Shown piece after piece: positions 1 to 4,819 of a DNA stretch of 5,978 nucleotides. The notes beneath the pieces were generated by a model that saw only the letters and a program-made list of their open reading frames with translations, did not search any database and was not told the origin of the DNA. The position numbers were made by a program, and so were the translations under genes. The DNA is from an uncultured Gemmatimonadota bacterium (GTDB lineage: Bacteria > Gemmatimonadota > Gemmatimonadetes > Longimicrobiales > Gaopeijiaceae): the NCBI GenBank assembly GCA_938030915.1, contig CALHIO010000115.1, positions 1 to 5,978 on the forward strand, in the 5' to 3' direction. Position 1 is the first letter of the stretch, and each line of letters begins with the position of its first letter.

Positions 1-495
1 CTCCGAACCGAGCGCCGCCAGAGCCGCTTCCACATCGGCCTCGTACTCCGGCATCACGGCGGTACGTGCCATACCGTGTGCGACGGTGGCCCCGAAGTTG
101 AGGATCGCGTCGCCCCGGCGCTCCTGGAGGAAGAGCCGTGCGTCGGACACGCCGGATTCGAGCTCCAATGCGGTCGTCACCCCGTCCCGAGCCTGGTACC
201 GATTCGCGTCGTTCGACTGACCGTGCGCGTGGAGATCGATAAAGCCCGGTGCTACGACGAGGCCCGCGGCGTCGACGATCGTCTCCCCCTGAAGCGGATC
301 CTCCGAGATCGCGACGATGGTCTGTCCACGGATCCCCACGTTCCGGATCGCGTCGAGACCCGTCTCCGGGTCCATGACGCGACCGCCACGGATCACGACG
401 TCATACGTCTCTTGAGCGTCGGCCGGACGCGCACCGAAGAGCGCTGCGGTCAGCGCGAAGCCGAGAACACTGTTCCGAAACGATCGAGCCAACAT
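1..495 (-). CDS. Exported amidohydrolase-family metallohydrolase, N-terminal 165 residues (3' end outside window)
   Basis: The visible part starts with a signal peptide (residues 1-27, hydrophobic core VLGFALTAALF, likely cut ADA|QE), so the enzyme should act in the periplasm. Residues 30-83 form the small N-terminal beta-sandwich of the amidohydrolase superfamily (YDVVIRGGRVMDPETG, then IVDAAGLVVAPGF). PGFIDLHAHGQ follows, with H89 and H91 as the HxH metal ligands at the end of barrel strand 1. RDGVTTALELESG (about 103-115) matches the next conserved block; a Glu there could be a further ligand. The superfamily hydrolyses C-N bonds (dihydroorotase, D-aminoacylase, dipeptidase types); the substrate cannot be read from this fragment. 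The ATG at 495 is supported by AGGAG six bases upstream, overlapping the stop of the preceding gene, so the two genes are probably co-translated. The frame is open to the left edge; about two thirds of a typical family member is missing. Confidence 0.9.
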   Translation of the reverse strand, partial: MLARSFRNSVLGFALTAALFGARPADAQETYDVVIRGGRVMDPETGLDAIRNVGIRGQTIVAISEDPLQGETIVDAAGLVVAPGFIDLHAHGQSNDANRYQARDGVTTALELESGVSDARLFLQERRGDAILNFGATVAHGMARTAVMPEYEADVEAALAALGSE

Positions 496-501
496 GATGG
501 T

Positions 502-506
502 CTCCT
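502..506 (-). promoter_or_regulatory. Ribosome binding site of the amidohydrolase, embedded in the upstream stop codon
   Basis: On the minus strand the run TAGGAGACCATCATG contains the TAG stop of the lipoprotein gene, an AGGAG Shine-Dalgarno sharing two bases with that stop, a 6-base spacer and the amidohydrolase ATG. This fixes the start and suggests translational coupling. Confidence 0.75.
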
Positions 507-1098
507 ACGGCCGGCTCGGCGCCAGGCCGAGCAGCTCGCGTACAGGGTTTTCGAGACTGGTCAGGCCCGCCGAGAGTCCGAACTCCAGCGCGGCCTCCGG
601 GGGCTCTCCGTCGATCCAGTATGCCTTGAGGGCGAGCATCGCCCCGACCCGGTTGCTGCTTGCACAATACAGCACGGCAGGTTCGTCACCGACCTCCTCC
701 ATGATCGTCGCAAACGTCTCGACGTTCTCCCGCGTCAATGAACCCGCACCGGAAATCGGGAGCCGATCGAAGTCGAACCCCTCGCTCGACGCCCGTGCTT
801 CCTCCCAACCCGCCCCGTCTTCCGTGGTCGGTCGAAGGGACACGAAGTGCTCGATGCCGGCGGCGCGAAGGGCGTCGATTTGCTCCTGTGTCGGCTGGCC
901 CGCCGTGATCAGACCGTTCACGGGCATGCGCGCGTTGCGGACGCCCTGCTCCGTTGCGACGGCGAGCATCGCCTCGGGCACGGAATCCACCGGAGGACTG
1001 GAATCGGCGGAGGGTGCGTCTTCGGTGGTGCACGCCGCGAACGTCACGACGGTAGCCACGAGAGCGAATCGATGGGTCCAGAGCTTCATACGGCGCAT
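505..1098 (-). CDS. Lipoprotein with a DUF442 / beta-lactamase-hydrolase-like phosphatase fold
   Basis: A 197-residue protein. Residues 1-22 are a lipoprotein signal (n-region MRRMKLWTHR, core FALVATVVTFAA) ending at C23, so it should be membrane-anchored and face the periplasm. A short acidic/Pro/Ser linker follows. From about residue 59 it matches the BLH-like (DUF442, PF04273) branch of the protein-tyrosine-phosphatase fold: LITAGQPTQEQIDALRAAGI, then VSLRPTTEDG, a central region with TRENVETF, and the P-loop-like YCASSNRVGA (C145, R150). C-x4-R spacing is what I know from this branch, rather than the C-x5-R of classical phosphatases. The family's substrate is uncertain; some members are fused to metallo-beta-lactamase-fold sulfur dioxygenases. 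The next gene, 9 bases downstream, is an exported amidohydrolase, so both products may share a periplasmic job. MKLW at 1089 is an alternative start. I see no clear Shine-Dalgarno at either start. Confidence 0.85.
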   Translation of the reverse strand: MRRMKLWTHRFALVATVVTFAACTTEDAPSADSSPPVDSVPEAMLAVATEQGVRNARMPVNGLITAGQPTQEQIDALRAAGIEHFVSLRPTTEDGAGWEEARASSEGFDFDRLPISGAGSLTRENVETFATIMEEVGDEPAVLYCASSNRVGAMLALKAYWIDGEPPEAALEFGLSAGLTSLENPVRELLGLAPSRP

Positions 1099-1117
1099 TC
1101 GGTTGAGGTGGGACGCG

Positions 1118-1124
1118 CAACATA
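1118..1124 (-). promoter_or_regulatory. Possible TAnnTTG-type -7 promoter element for the lipoprotein/amidohydrolase operon
   Basis: TATGTTG lies on the minus strand 19 bases before the ATG at 1098, inside the 126-bp divergent intergenic region 1099-1224. It resembles the TAnnTTTG -7 box known in Bacteroidota but lacks one T, and I see no matching upstream -33 element. On the plus strand the same gap holds TAGTAT and a TACCGTTC run; neither makes a convincing promoter. Confidence 0.2.
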
Positions 1125-1224
1125 GGGAGGCCGCCGAGCACGGACCACGGCCGGCCATCAGGCGTAGTATGTCGAGGCCAAAGCTACCGTTCGGGCCAAC
1201 CTGGAACTCTGGGCGGAACCACCA

Positions 1225-1713
1225 GTGCGCAGAATCACGACAATCCCGACCGTCGCCCTCGCGACCCTGCTGATCTCTACCCCGGTCGCAGCGCAGGAGA
1301 GGCTGTGCGAAGGCGCCGAACGGTTCGTGCGCGAAGTGATGGGGATGGTGGCCGTCGCCGAGCCCGACACCATCGACGACTGGAGGACGCGTCGTCGGGT
1401 GCCCGGGTGCCGGGTCACGGCGGCGGGCTCGTCGAGCCTGCCATCTGCCGACATCGCGCGGGGCTTCTACGAGATCATCACGGAGCAGGGCTGGGCGAGG
1501 ACGCCGGACCCCCGCGATGCCCCGAATGAGGCCTCACTTCGCTTCCGAAGAGACGACGTGGATTGCCTTTTCAATTATTACGACTCGGCAATGTCGCTCA
1601 ACACGGAGGCGGAGATGGTCGTCAGCGACGCAGTGTACGTCGGACGGGGCGAGAAGCTCTACAACTTCCTGGTGCTGTGTACGCCGGCGGCACCCGCTGC
1701 GCCCAGAGGCTGA
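1225..1713 (+). CDS. Small secreted four-cysteine protein of unknown function
   Basis: A 162-residue product starting at GTG, with GC-rich GGGCGG about 8 bases upstream as a weak binding site. Residues 1-23 are a clear signal peptide (ALATLLISTPVAA, cut VAA|QE). The mature part of about 139 residues has four cysteines (C28, C62, C114, C152), which could form two disulfides in the periplasm. Recognisable blocks are LCEGAERFVREVMG, PGCRVTAAGSS, GFYEIITEQGWARTPDPRDA, EASLRFRRDDVDCLFNYY and EKLYNFLVLCTP, then a Pro/Ala tail. The pattern of alternating helix and strand looks like a small globular alpha/beta domain. I do not recognise an enzymatic motif or a named family. It is monocistronic: divergent from the lipoprotein operon on its left and convergent with the metalloprotease-like gene on its right, with only 8 bases between the two stops and no obvious terminator. 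Confidence 0.8.
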   Translation: MRRITTIPTVALATLLISTPVAAQERLCEGAERFVREVMGMVAVAEPDTIDDWRTRRRVPGCRVTAAGSSSLPSADIARGFYEIITEQGWARTPDPRDAPNEASLRFRRDDVDCLFNYYDSAMSLNTEAEMVVSDAVYVGRGEKLYNFLVLCTPAAPAAPRG

Positions 1714-1721
1714 CCCCGAAG

Positions 1722-2498
1722 CTACTCCCCGACGGGGTGCATGTTGAAGTTCTGGGCATCGAGGTAGTCGAGCCTCGCGGGTACGGCATTCTCGATCAAC
1801 GCCCGCAGAAAATCGGTGATCCCGTCTCCGGCCCAGCGCGACCCGAGCCACGCCCCGAAGGTTTCCGCCAGATCCTCAGTCTGCGGGAATTCCTGCGCAA
1901 AGCCTGAGATGAAGCGCTGATCGCTCTGCTGCGCCGCGATCCACCCCGATGAAGATGCGTGATCTGCGTCGAGAGAGATGTGCACGGCTTCGTGCGCGAG
2001 GACTTCTTCCAGGACACCCTGAAGGCGGTAATCCTCGCCCTTGTCGGCATGCACGATCATGTCCGTGTCGAACGCACCCAACCCGTCTCCCCCGTCGTGA
2101 ATCGAGATCGATGCCATGTCCTCTCTCAGGACATTCGGCAGCAGACCCACTCGACGTGCATACAGATCGGCGAGGTCCGAGGCGCTGACGCTGTCGAACT
2201 CCGCGTTGACCCGGAGTTCGAGGGAGAGCGCGTCGTCGAAGTCGACACGGAAGAGCCACACATCGTACGTCCCGACCTGACCTGTCCGGACGTCGAACAT
2301 GTCGCGCGAGCCCGAGCCGAGCACGGCGACCGATTCGAATGCGGTCGAGTCCTGTAGTGTGAGGATGTCGGGATCGATGAACGCCGTACCGTTCAGAGGC
2401 GGCGGCGACGGGAGGTCGTCGATGACCGGATCGTCACCACACCCGGTGAGCAGGACGGCCAGTCCGAGGCAGGCGGCCACGATGCGGTGCTGGGTCAT
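1722..2498 (-). CDS. HEXXH-motif lipoprotein, putative zinc metallopeptidase
   Basis: A 258-residue protein. MTQHRIVAACLGLAVLLTGC is a textbook lipoprotein signal with lipidation at C20, which sets the start at 2498 although the frame stays open far upstream. An acidic, Pro-rich linker (21-36) leads to a domain of about 220 residues. The key motif is LAHEAVHISLDADH: H169, E170 and H173 form HEXXH, the zinc-binding and catalytic core of many metallopeptidases. The third ligand is unclear: D179 sits at the metzincin Asp/His position but the expected Gly is a Leu (L176); H180 is one residue later; E208 or E212 in TEDLAETF would suit a gluzincin. The downstream block SSSGWIAAQQSDQRFISGFAQ appears structured. 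It would act in the periplasm or on the outer membrane. Activity is inferred; no substrate can be named. Transcription probably starts from the divergent region 2499-2717. The last codons cover a short CCCC-GAC-GGGG inverted repeat at 1727-1737. Confidence 0.85.
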   Translation of the reverse strand: MTQHRIVAACLGLAVLLTGCGDDPVIDDLPSPPPLNGTAFIDPDILTLQDSTAFESVAVLGSGSRDMFDVRTGQVGTYDVWLFRVDFDDALSLELRVNAEFDSVSASDLADLYARRVGLLPNVLREDMASISIHDGGDGLGAFDTDMIVHADKGEDYRLQGVLEEVLAHEAVHISLDADHASSSGWIAAQQSDQRFISGFAQEFPQTEDLAETFGAWLGSRWAGDGITDFLRALIENAVPARLDYLDAQNFNMHPVGE

Positions 2499-2574
2499 GT
2501 GCGAGATGGTCGGATACGGTTTCGGTGCGACGTCGAACCGTCGGACAGTCGCGGAGGACGAACTCTCGTCGTCC

Positions 2575-2582
2575 CAAAGGTA
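2575..2582 (-). promoter_or_regulatory. TAnnTTTG-type -7 promoter candidate for the HEXXH lipoprotein
   Basis: TACCTTTG on the minus strand matches the TAnnTTTG -7 consensus of the Bacteroidota primary sigma factor exactly. It would give a leader of roughly 65-70 bases before the ATG at 2498. No TTTG -33 box is visible at the usual distance, so this is only a candidate. Confidence 0.3.
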
Positions 2583-2679
2583 CCGAACATCGACGCGAGA
2601 CGCTGATGGTACGCGCTGGCCACCCGACGGTTTCATCGAGGCCACGCTTCCGCATGTGCAACCATCGCGGTCTGCCGTG

Positions 2680-2686
2680 TACCTTG
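2680..2686 (+). promoter_or_regulatory. TAnnTTG-type -7 promoter candidate for the CxxC lipoprotein
   Basis: TACCTTG lies 31 bases before the ATG at 2718 and mirrors the TACCTTTG on the other strand of the same 219-bp divergent intergenic region. It would give a leader of about 25 bases. The upstream half of a promoter is not recognisable. Confidence 0.25.
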
Positions 2687-2717
2687 CCCACATGGGACGT
2701 TCGACCGGCACCACGTC

Positions 2718-3176
2718 ATGAGACACGCCACGATCCCGGTACTGATCGTGCTGCTCGCCGCATGCGGACCGGGTGCGGGATCGCACCTCGTCACGGACCT
2801 CGTCGACGCAGATGGCTCCGCGGCCGGCAACCCGTGGCTCGGGCTCTATCGCGGCAACGGACAGGGAGCGATCGCCGGCGTTTCCGTCATGCCCGAGGAC
2901 GTCCTGCTCGTCATTCAGCCAGATGCGGACAGCGTCCGACTCGAGACGTGCGCGGGCTGCGTCACGGTTCGTCTCGACACACTCTTCGTTCAGACCAACG
3001 TCCCACCCACCAGCCTGGTCAGTCTCGATCTCGGATATGCGGACGGCAGCGTAGTACGGTCGCTGCGCCTCGATCGCTATAGCGCGAGCGGAGGCATCGG
3101 AAACGTCATCAACGCGAATCTGACCCTGTCGGGAGACGTCGTCGGGGCGATCGAGTACGTGCTGGAGCGACGCTAG
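2718..3176 (+). CDS. Small lipoprotein of unknown function with a CxxC pair
   Basis: A 152-residue protein with a short lipoprotein signal, MRHATIPVLIVLLAAC, lipidated at C16. After a Gly/Ser linker, residues 39-152 are strand-rich, with alternating polar and hydrophobic stretches (LGLYRGNGQG, GVSVMPEDVLLVIQ, SVRLETCAGCVTVRLDTLFVQ, LRLDRYSASGGIGNVINANLTLSG, GAIEYVLERR). This suggests a small beta-barrel or lipocalin-like fold on the periplasmic face. C78 and C81 form CAGC in a predicted hairpin turn between two strands; they could form a structural disulfide or bind a metal. There is no strong Shine-Dalgarno, and the start rests on the position of the lipobox. I do not recognise the family. 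The gene diverges from the HEXXH lipoprotein gene and converges on the beta-barrel-like gene. Confidence 0.8.
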   Translation: MRHATIPVLIVLLAACGPGAGSHLVTDLVDADGSAAGNPWLGLYRGNGQGAIAGVSVMPEDVLLVIQPDADSVRLETCAGCVTVRLDTLFVQTNVPPTSLVSLDLGYADGSVVRSLRLDRYSASGGIGNVINANLTLSGDVVGAIEYVLERR

Positions 3177-3191
3177 GCGCCCACGCGACAA

Positions 3192-3221
3192 GGCCCGGAG
3201 CCGCTGACGCGACTCCGGGCC
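3192..3221 (-). terminator. Strong hairpin terminator, copy 1 of a two-copy element
   Basis: GGCCCGGAG (3192-3200) pairs perfectly with CTCCGGGCC (3213-3221). Read on the minus strand the stem continues through a T-G wobble and three more GC pairs to a GTCA tetraloop, 13 pairs in all. On the plus strand the wobble position becomes a C-A mismatch. The element lies 28 bases past the stop of the minus-strand beta-barrel-like gene and 15 bases past the stop of the plus-strand lipoprotein gene, so it can end both, but the pairing favours minus-strand reading. The following T tract is weak (CCTTGTCG). Confidence 0.7.
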
Positions 3222-3232
3222 CGTGCCGCCCA

Positions 3233-3249
3233 CCGAAACCGGCTTTCGG
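3233..3249 (-). terminator. Short hairpin next to the stop codon of the beta-barrel-like gene
   Basis: CCGAAA (3233-3238) and TTTCGG (3244-3249) form a 6-bp stem with a 5-base loop, starting at the base after the TAG stop on the minus strand. With the hairpin at 3192-3221 it makes a tandem structure at the end of this transcript. It lacks a T tract and may act as an mRNA-end stabiliser instead. Confidence 0.35.
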
Positions 3250-3798
3250 CTATCCCGCGATCCAACCGAGCAGCGTGGTGATCCGCGGCCCACCTTCGGC
3301 GAAGGCAATGGCCACGTTGAGTGGCACGTAGAGCTCCCCGAAGGGCACGGTGGCGCCACCCGCGACCACCATGGATGTGGTCGGTTCTCCGCCATCCTTC
3401 CGAAGACCGATGTTGGGGCCGACCCCGAATTCCACGCCATTCGGTAGTCGGTACCCCGCCAGCCACGAGACGCCGAGATTCATCTCGTTCTGTTCAACGC
3501 CACCGAGAAGGACGACCCACTCCAGGAGTGCCTGGTGTCCCGAAGTCGTGGACACCAGCTGCGTCTCGAACTGCCAGCCGAACTGACTCATGAAGAGTCC
3601 CTTGCCGGCACTCTGCCGCAGATCTGCGACGTCACCGGTAAAGGTGGTAAAGCCGAAACGAGGACCCGACAGTTGCTGTCGTGGGAGAGGGCTGGCCCGA
3701 AGTGCATCGGGGATCGTGCCCGATGGCGCCTGAGCTGATACGTCACTGGCGGTGGCCAGAGCCAGGATCGCCGTCGCAAGCAGGATCACATGTTTCAT
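3250..3798 (-). CDS. Exported beta-strand-rich protein, probable outer-membrane barrel-like protein
   Basis: A 182-residue product. The ATG at 3798 is preceded by AGGAG (3806-3810) with a 7-base spacer, which rejects the longer frame to 3867. Residues 1-23 are a signal peptide (VILLATAILALATASDVSA, cut VSA|QA). The mature part has a flexible stretch to about residue 45, then repeated amphipathic strand and turn units: FGFTTFTGD, SQFGWQFETQLV, LLEWVVLLGGVEQNEMNLGVSWLAGYRLPNG and VEFGVGPNIGL, then MVVAGGATVPFGELYVPLNVAIAF and ITTLLGWIAG. FGWQFE and GVGPN recall exported proteins I have seen from Gemmatimonadota and Bacteroidota, without an assigned function. The C-terminus ends in Gly, not the aromatic residue typical of BAM substrates, so a full outer-membrane barrel is not certain. 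The gene is monocistronic, with tandem hairpins after the stop. Confidence 0.8.
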   Translation of the reverse strand: MKHVILLATAILALATASDVSAQAPSGTIPDALRASPLPRQQLSGPRFGFTTFTGDVADLRQSAGKGLFMSQFGWQFETQLVSTTSGHQALLEWVVLLGGVEQNEMNLGVSWLAGYRLPNGVEFGVGPNIGLRKDGGEPTTSMVVAGGATVPFGELYVPLNVAIAFAEGGPRITTLLGWIAG

Positions 3799-3805
3799 GG
3801 TTCTT

Positions 3806-3810
3806 CTCCT
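3806..3810 (-). promoter_or_regulatory. Shine-Dalgarno deciding the start of the beta-barrel-like gene
   Basis: AGGAG on the minus strand, 7 bases before the ATG at 3798, is one of the best ribosome binding sites in the window. It supports the short form of the protein, which begins directly with the signal peptide. Confidence 0.75.
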
Positions 3811-3842
3811 CTGGGACACGGGGTCGTCTGCGTTCAACGACC

Positions 3843-3850
3843 CAAGCCTA
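3843..3850 (-). promoter_or_regulatory. Possible TAnnTTTG-like -7 element upstream of the beta-barrel-like gene
   Basis: TAGGCTTG on the minus strand differs from TAnnTTTG at one base and lies 44 bases before the ATG at 3798. It is a weak candidate, notable mainly because similar elements precede other genes in the window. Confidence 0.2.
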
Positions 3851-3903
3851 CCGGTCTCCAGAACCACGGGATCTACGCCAACAGACGCATCACCGCGGTC
3901 GGA

Positions 3904-3974
3904 TGACGTAGCTGATGACGTATGACGACGGAGCTGGGCACCTGACTACGTCACGAAGACGCGACGCTACGTAG
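3904..3974. promoter_or_regulatory. Cluster of TGACGTA-like motifs in a divergent promoter region
   Basis: Four copies of an ACGTA core fall within 71 bases: TGACGTAG at 3904-3911, TGACGTAT at 3916-3923, the reverse complement CTACGTCA at 3946-3953, and the palindrome CTACGTAG at 3967-3974. The first and third form an 8-bp inverted repeat. The cluster lies 106 bases upstream of the minus-strand start at 3798 and 73 bases upstream of the plus-strand start at 4048. It could be an operator serving both genes; no regulator is encoded nearby. Confidence 0.35.
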
Positions 3975-4034
3975 ATCGTCGTATGCGCTGAGTCGGGCCT
4001 ACGCGAGACCTTCGTCGTGAACGTTTCTCCCACT

Positions 4035-4039
4035 GGAGG
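4035..4039 (+). promoter_or_regulatory. Shine-Dalgarno of the glycine-zipper protein
   Basis: GGAGG lies 8 bases before the ATG at 4048 and confirms that start. Confidence 0.75.
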
Positions 4040-4047
4040 CTCCGTAT

Positions 4048-4626
4048 ATGTACGTCGTCAAATCGACCGGGATCGCCCTGATGCTCGCGGTCGCCTCGGT
4101 CGCGACACCCGTGAAGACCACCGCCCAGGCTCAACCCGTGGTCGAGTCCGGGGACCGCATTCGCGTCATGTGGAGGGAGGGTGTGACCAGCCCCTTTCAT
4201 TCCTATCTCCGATCCGATCATCTCGACCTCGTACTCATCGACCGGACGAGGCTCATCGGTCGAGATGGCGAGAGAGTTCGCGTGATTCCGCTGAGTCAGG
4301 TGGCCAGCGTCCAGAAACGTGTCCGAACCAGACCGGCCACCGCCCCGGAGATCGTCATCGGGTCCGCCGCGGGATTCGCTGCCGGGTTCACTCTCGGAGC
4401 GTTGAAATCGATCGTCGACCCCAGCGTCGAGGGCTCGTCCGTAATCATCAATGACGGAGTGATGGCGGGAGCGCTGATCGGGGCTCCACTCGGAGCCGTC
4501 GCCGCCTTCCTGAATTCAAAGGCCCGACCCCTCTATGAAGAGATCGGACTCGGCGAGCGACATCCGGTCATCCTTCCCACGACGAGTGGCGCCGTTCACG
4601 TCGGCATCACCGTTCCCGCGAAGTGA
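4048..4626 (+). CDS. Exported protein with N-terminal beta domain and two glycine zippers
   Basis: A 192-residue product with signal peptide 1-28 (ALMLAVASVATPVKTTAQA, cut AQA|QP; TTA|QA is also possible). Residues 35-90 form a small beta domain: SGDRIRVMWREG, SDHLDLVLIDRTRLI, ERVRVIPLSQVASVQKR. Two helical segments follow, each with a perfect G-x3-G-x3-G-x3-G zipper: G105, G109, G113, G117 and G137, G141, G145, G149, separated by a polar loop (about 121-136). The tail has ARPLYEEIGLGER and a final strand (GAVHVGITVP). I have often seen this layout, a GDRVRV-type beta domain with an IPLSxV strand and then twin glycine zippers, in exported proteins of Gemmatimonadota and Acidobacteriota; no function is established that I know of. 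The zippers could insert in a membrane as a tight helical hairpin or mediate self-association. It is transcribed alone; the hairpin at 4694-4723 is the nearest strong stop signal. Confidence 0.85.
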   Translation: MYVVKSTGIALMLAVASVATPVKTTAQAQPVVESGDRIRVMWREGVTSPFHSYLRSDHLDLVLIDRTRLIGRDGERVRVIPLSQVASVQKRVRTRPATAPEIVIGSAAGFAAGFTLGALKSIVDPSVEGSSVIINDGVMAGALIGAPLGAVAAFLNSKARPLYEEIGLGERHPVILPTTSGAVHVGITVPAK

Positions 4627-4693
4627 GCACCGGGCTGGTGTGAAACCACGCCGGGAAGTGTGAGAACGGGTTGGAGCCAGACCCGTACGACGA

Positions 4694-4723
4694 AGCCCGG
4701 AGCCGCTCTCGCGACTCCGGGCT
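4694..4723 (-). terminator. Strong hairpin terminator behind tRNA-Pro, copy 2 of the two-copy element
   Basis: AGCCCGGAG (4694-4702) pairs perfectly with CTCCGGGCT (4715-4723). On the minus strand the stem extends through a T-G wobble and three GC pairs to a GAGA (GNRA-type) tetraloop. A core of 28 bases (4695-4722) is identical to copy 1 (3193-3220) except for two loop positions. It begins 4 bases after the tRNA 3' end, so it most likely terminates the tRNA transcript, and it can also stop plus-strand reading from the glycine-zipper gene. The trailing T tract is weak (CTTCGTCG). Confidence 0.75.
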
Positions 4724-4727
4724 CATG

Positions 4728-4801
4728 TCGGGACGGCCGGATTCGAACCGGCGACCCCTGCAACCCCATTGCAGTGCGCTACCGGGCTGCGCCACGTCCC
4801 G
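4728..4801 (-). tRNA. trnP: tRNA-Pro (anticodon GGG)
   Basis: The 74-nt minus-strand sequence folds as a full cloverleaf. The acceptor stem has seven Watson-Crick pairs (CGGGACG with CGTCCCG) and begins with C1-G72, with discriminator A73, both typical of bacterial proline tRNAs. The D arm GCGC-AGCCCGGTA-GCGC is also the Pro pattern. Anticodon stem CTGCA/TGCAG encloses loop ATGGGGT, anticodon GGG at 4765-4767 followed by G37; the T arm is GCCGG-TTCGAAT-CCGGC. It would read CCC and CCU codons. The 3' CCA is not encoded (CAT follows the discriminator), so a CCA-adding enzyme is needed. It lies 42 bases downstream of the methyltransferase stop on the same strand and 4 bases upstream of a strong hairpin. 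Confidence 0.95.
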
Positions 4802-4819
4802 AGGACCGGGAAAGTAAAG

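Noticed and set aside
76..741. Plus-strand open frame antisense to the amidohydrolase start and beyond.
   Set aside because: It crosses two genes with clear family motifs on the other strand and has no recognisable domain.
494..1273. Long plus-strand open frame antisense to the DUF442-like lipoprotein.
   Set aside because: Its composition is Ser/Arg/Pro-rich shadow coding in high-GC DNA. The minus-strand frame has a signal peptide, lipobox and family motifs.
1727..1737. CCCC-GAC-GGGG inverted repeat at the convergent gene ends.
   Set aside because: Only 4 bp with a 3-base loop and no T tract, within the last codons of the HEXXH gene; too weak to call a terminator.
2299..2721. Plus-strand open frame through the 219-bp divergent intergenic region.
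   Set aside because: It lies antisense to the lipoprotein start, has low-complexity composition and no ribosome binding site. The region is better read as a divergent promoter.
2499..3440. The minus-strand frame of the HEXXH lipoprotein stays open about 940 bases upstream, as if the protein were 572 residues long.
   Set aside because: The lipoprotein signal at MTQHRIV must be N-terminal, the upstream translation is Arg/Asp-rich shadow sequence, and the region is occupied by the plus-strand lipoprotein gene.
4666..4686. ACGGGT/ACCCGT inverted repeat 40 bases after the glycine-zipper gene.
   Set aside because: A 6-bp stem with a 9-base loop and no T tract. The much stronger hairpin at 4694-4723 follows at once.
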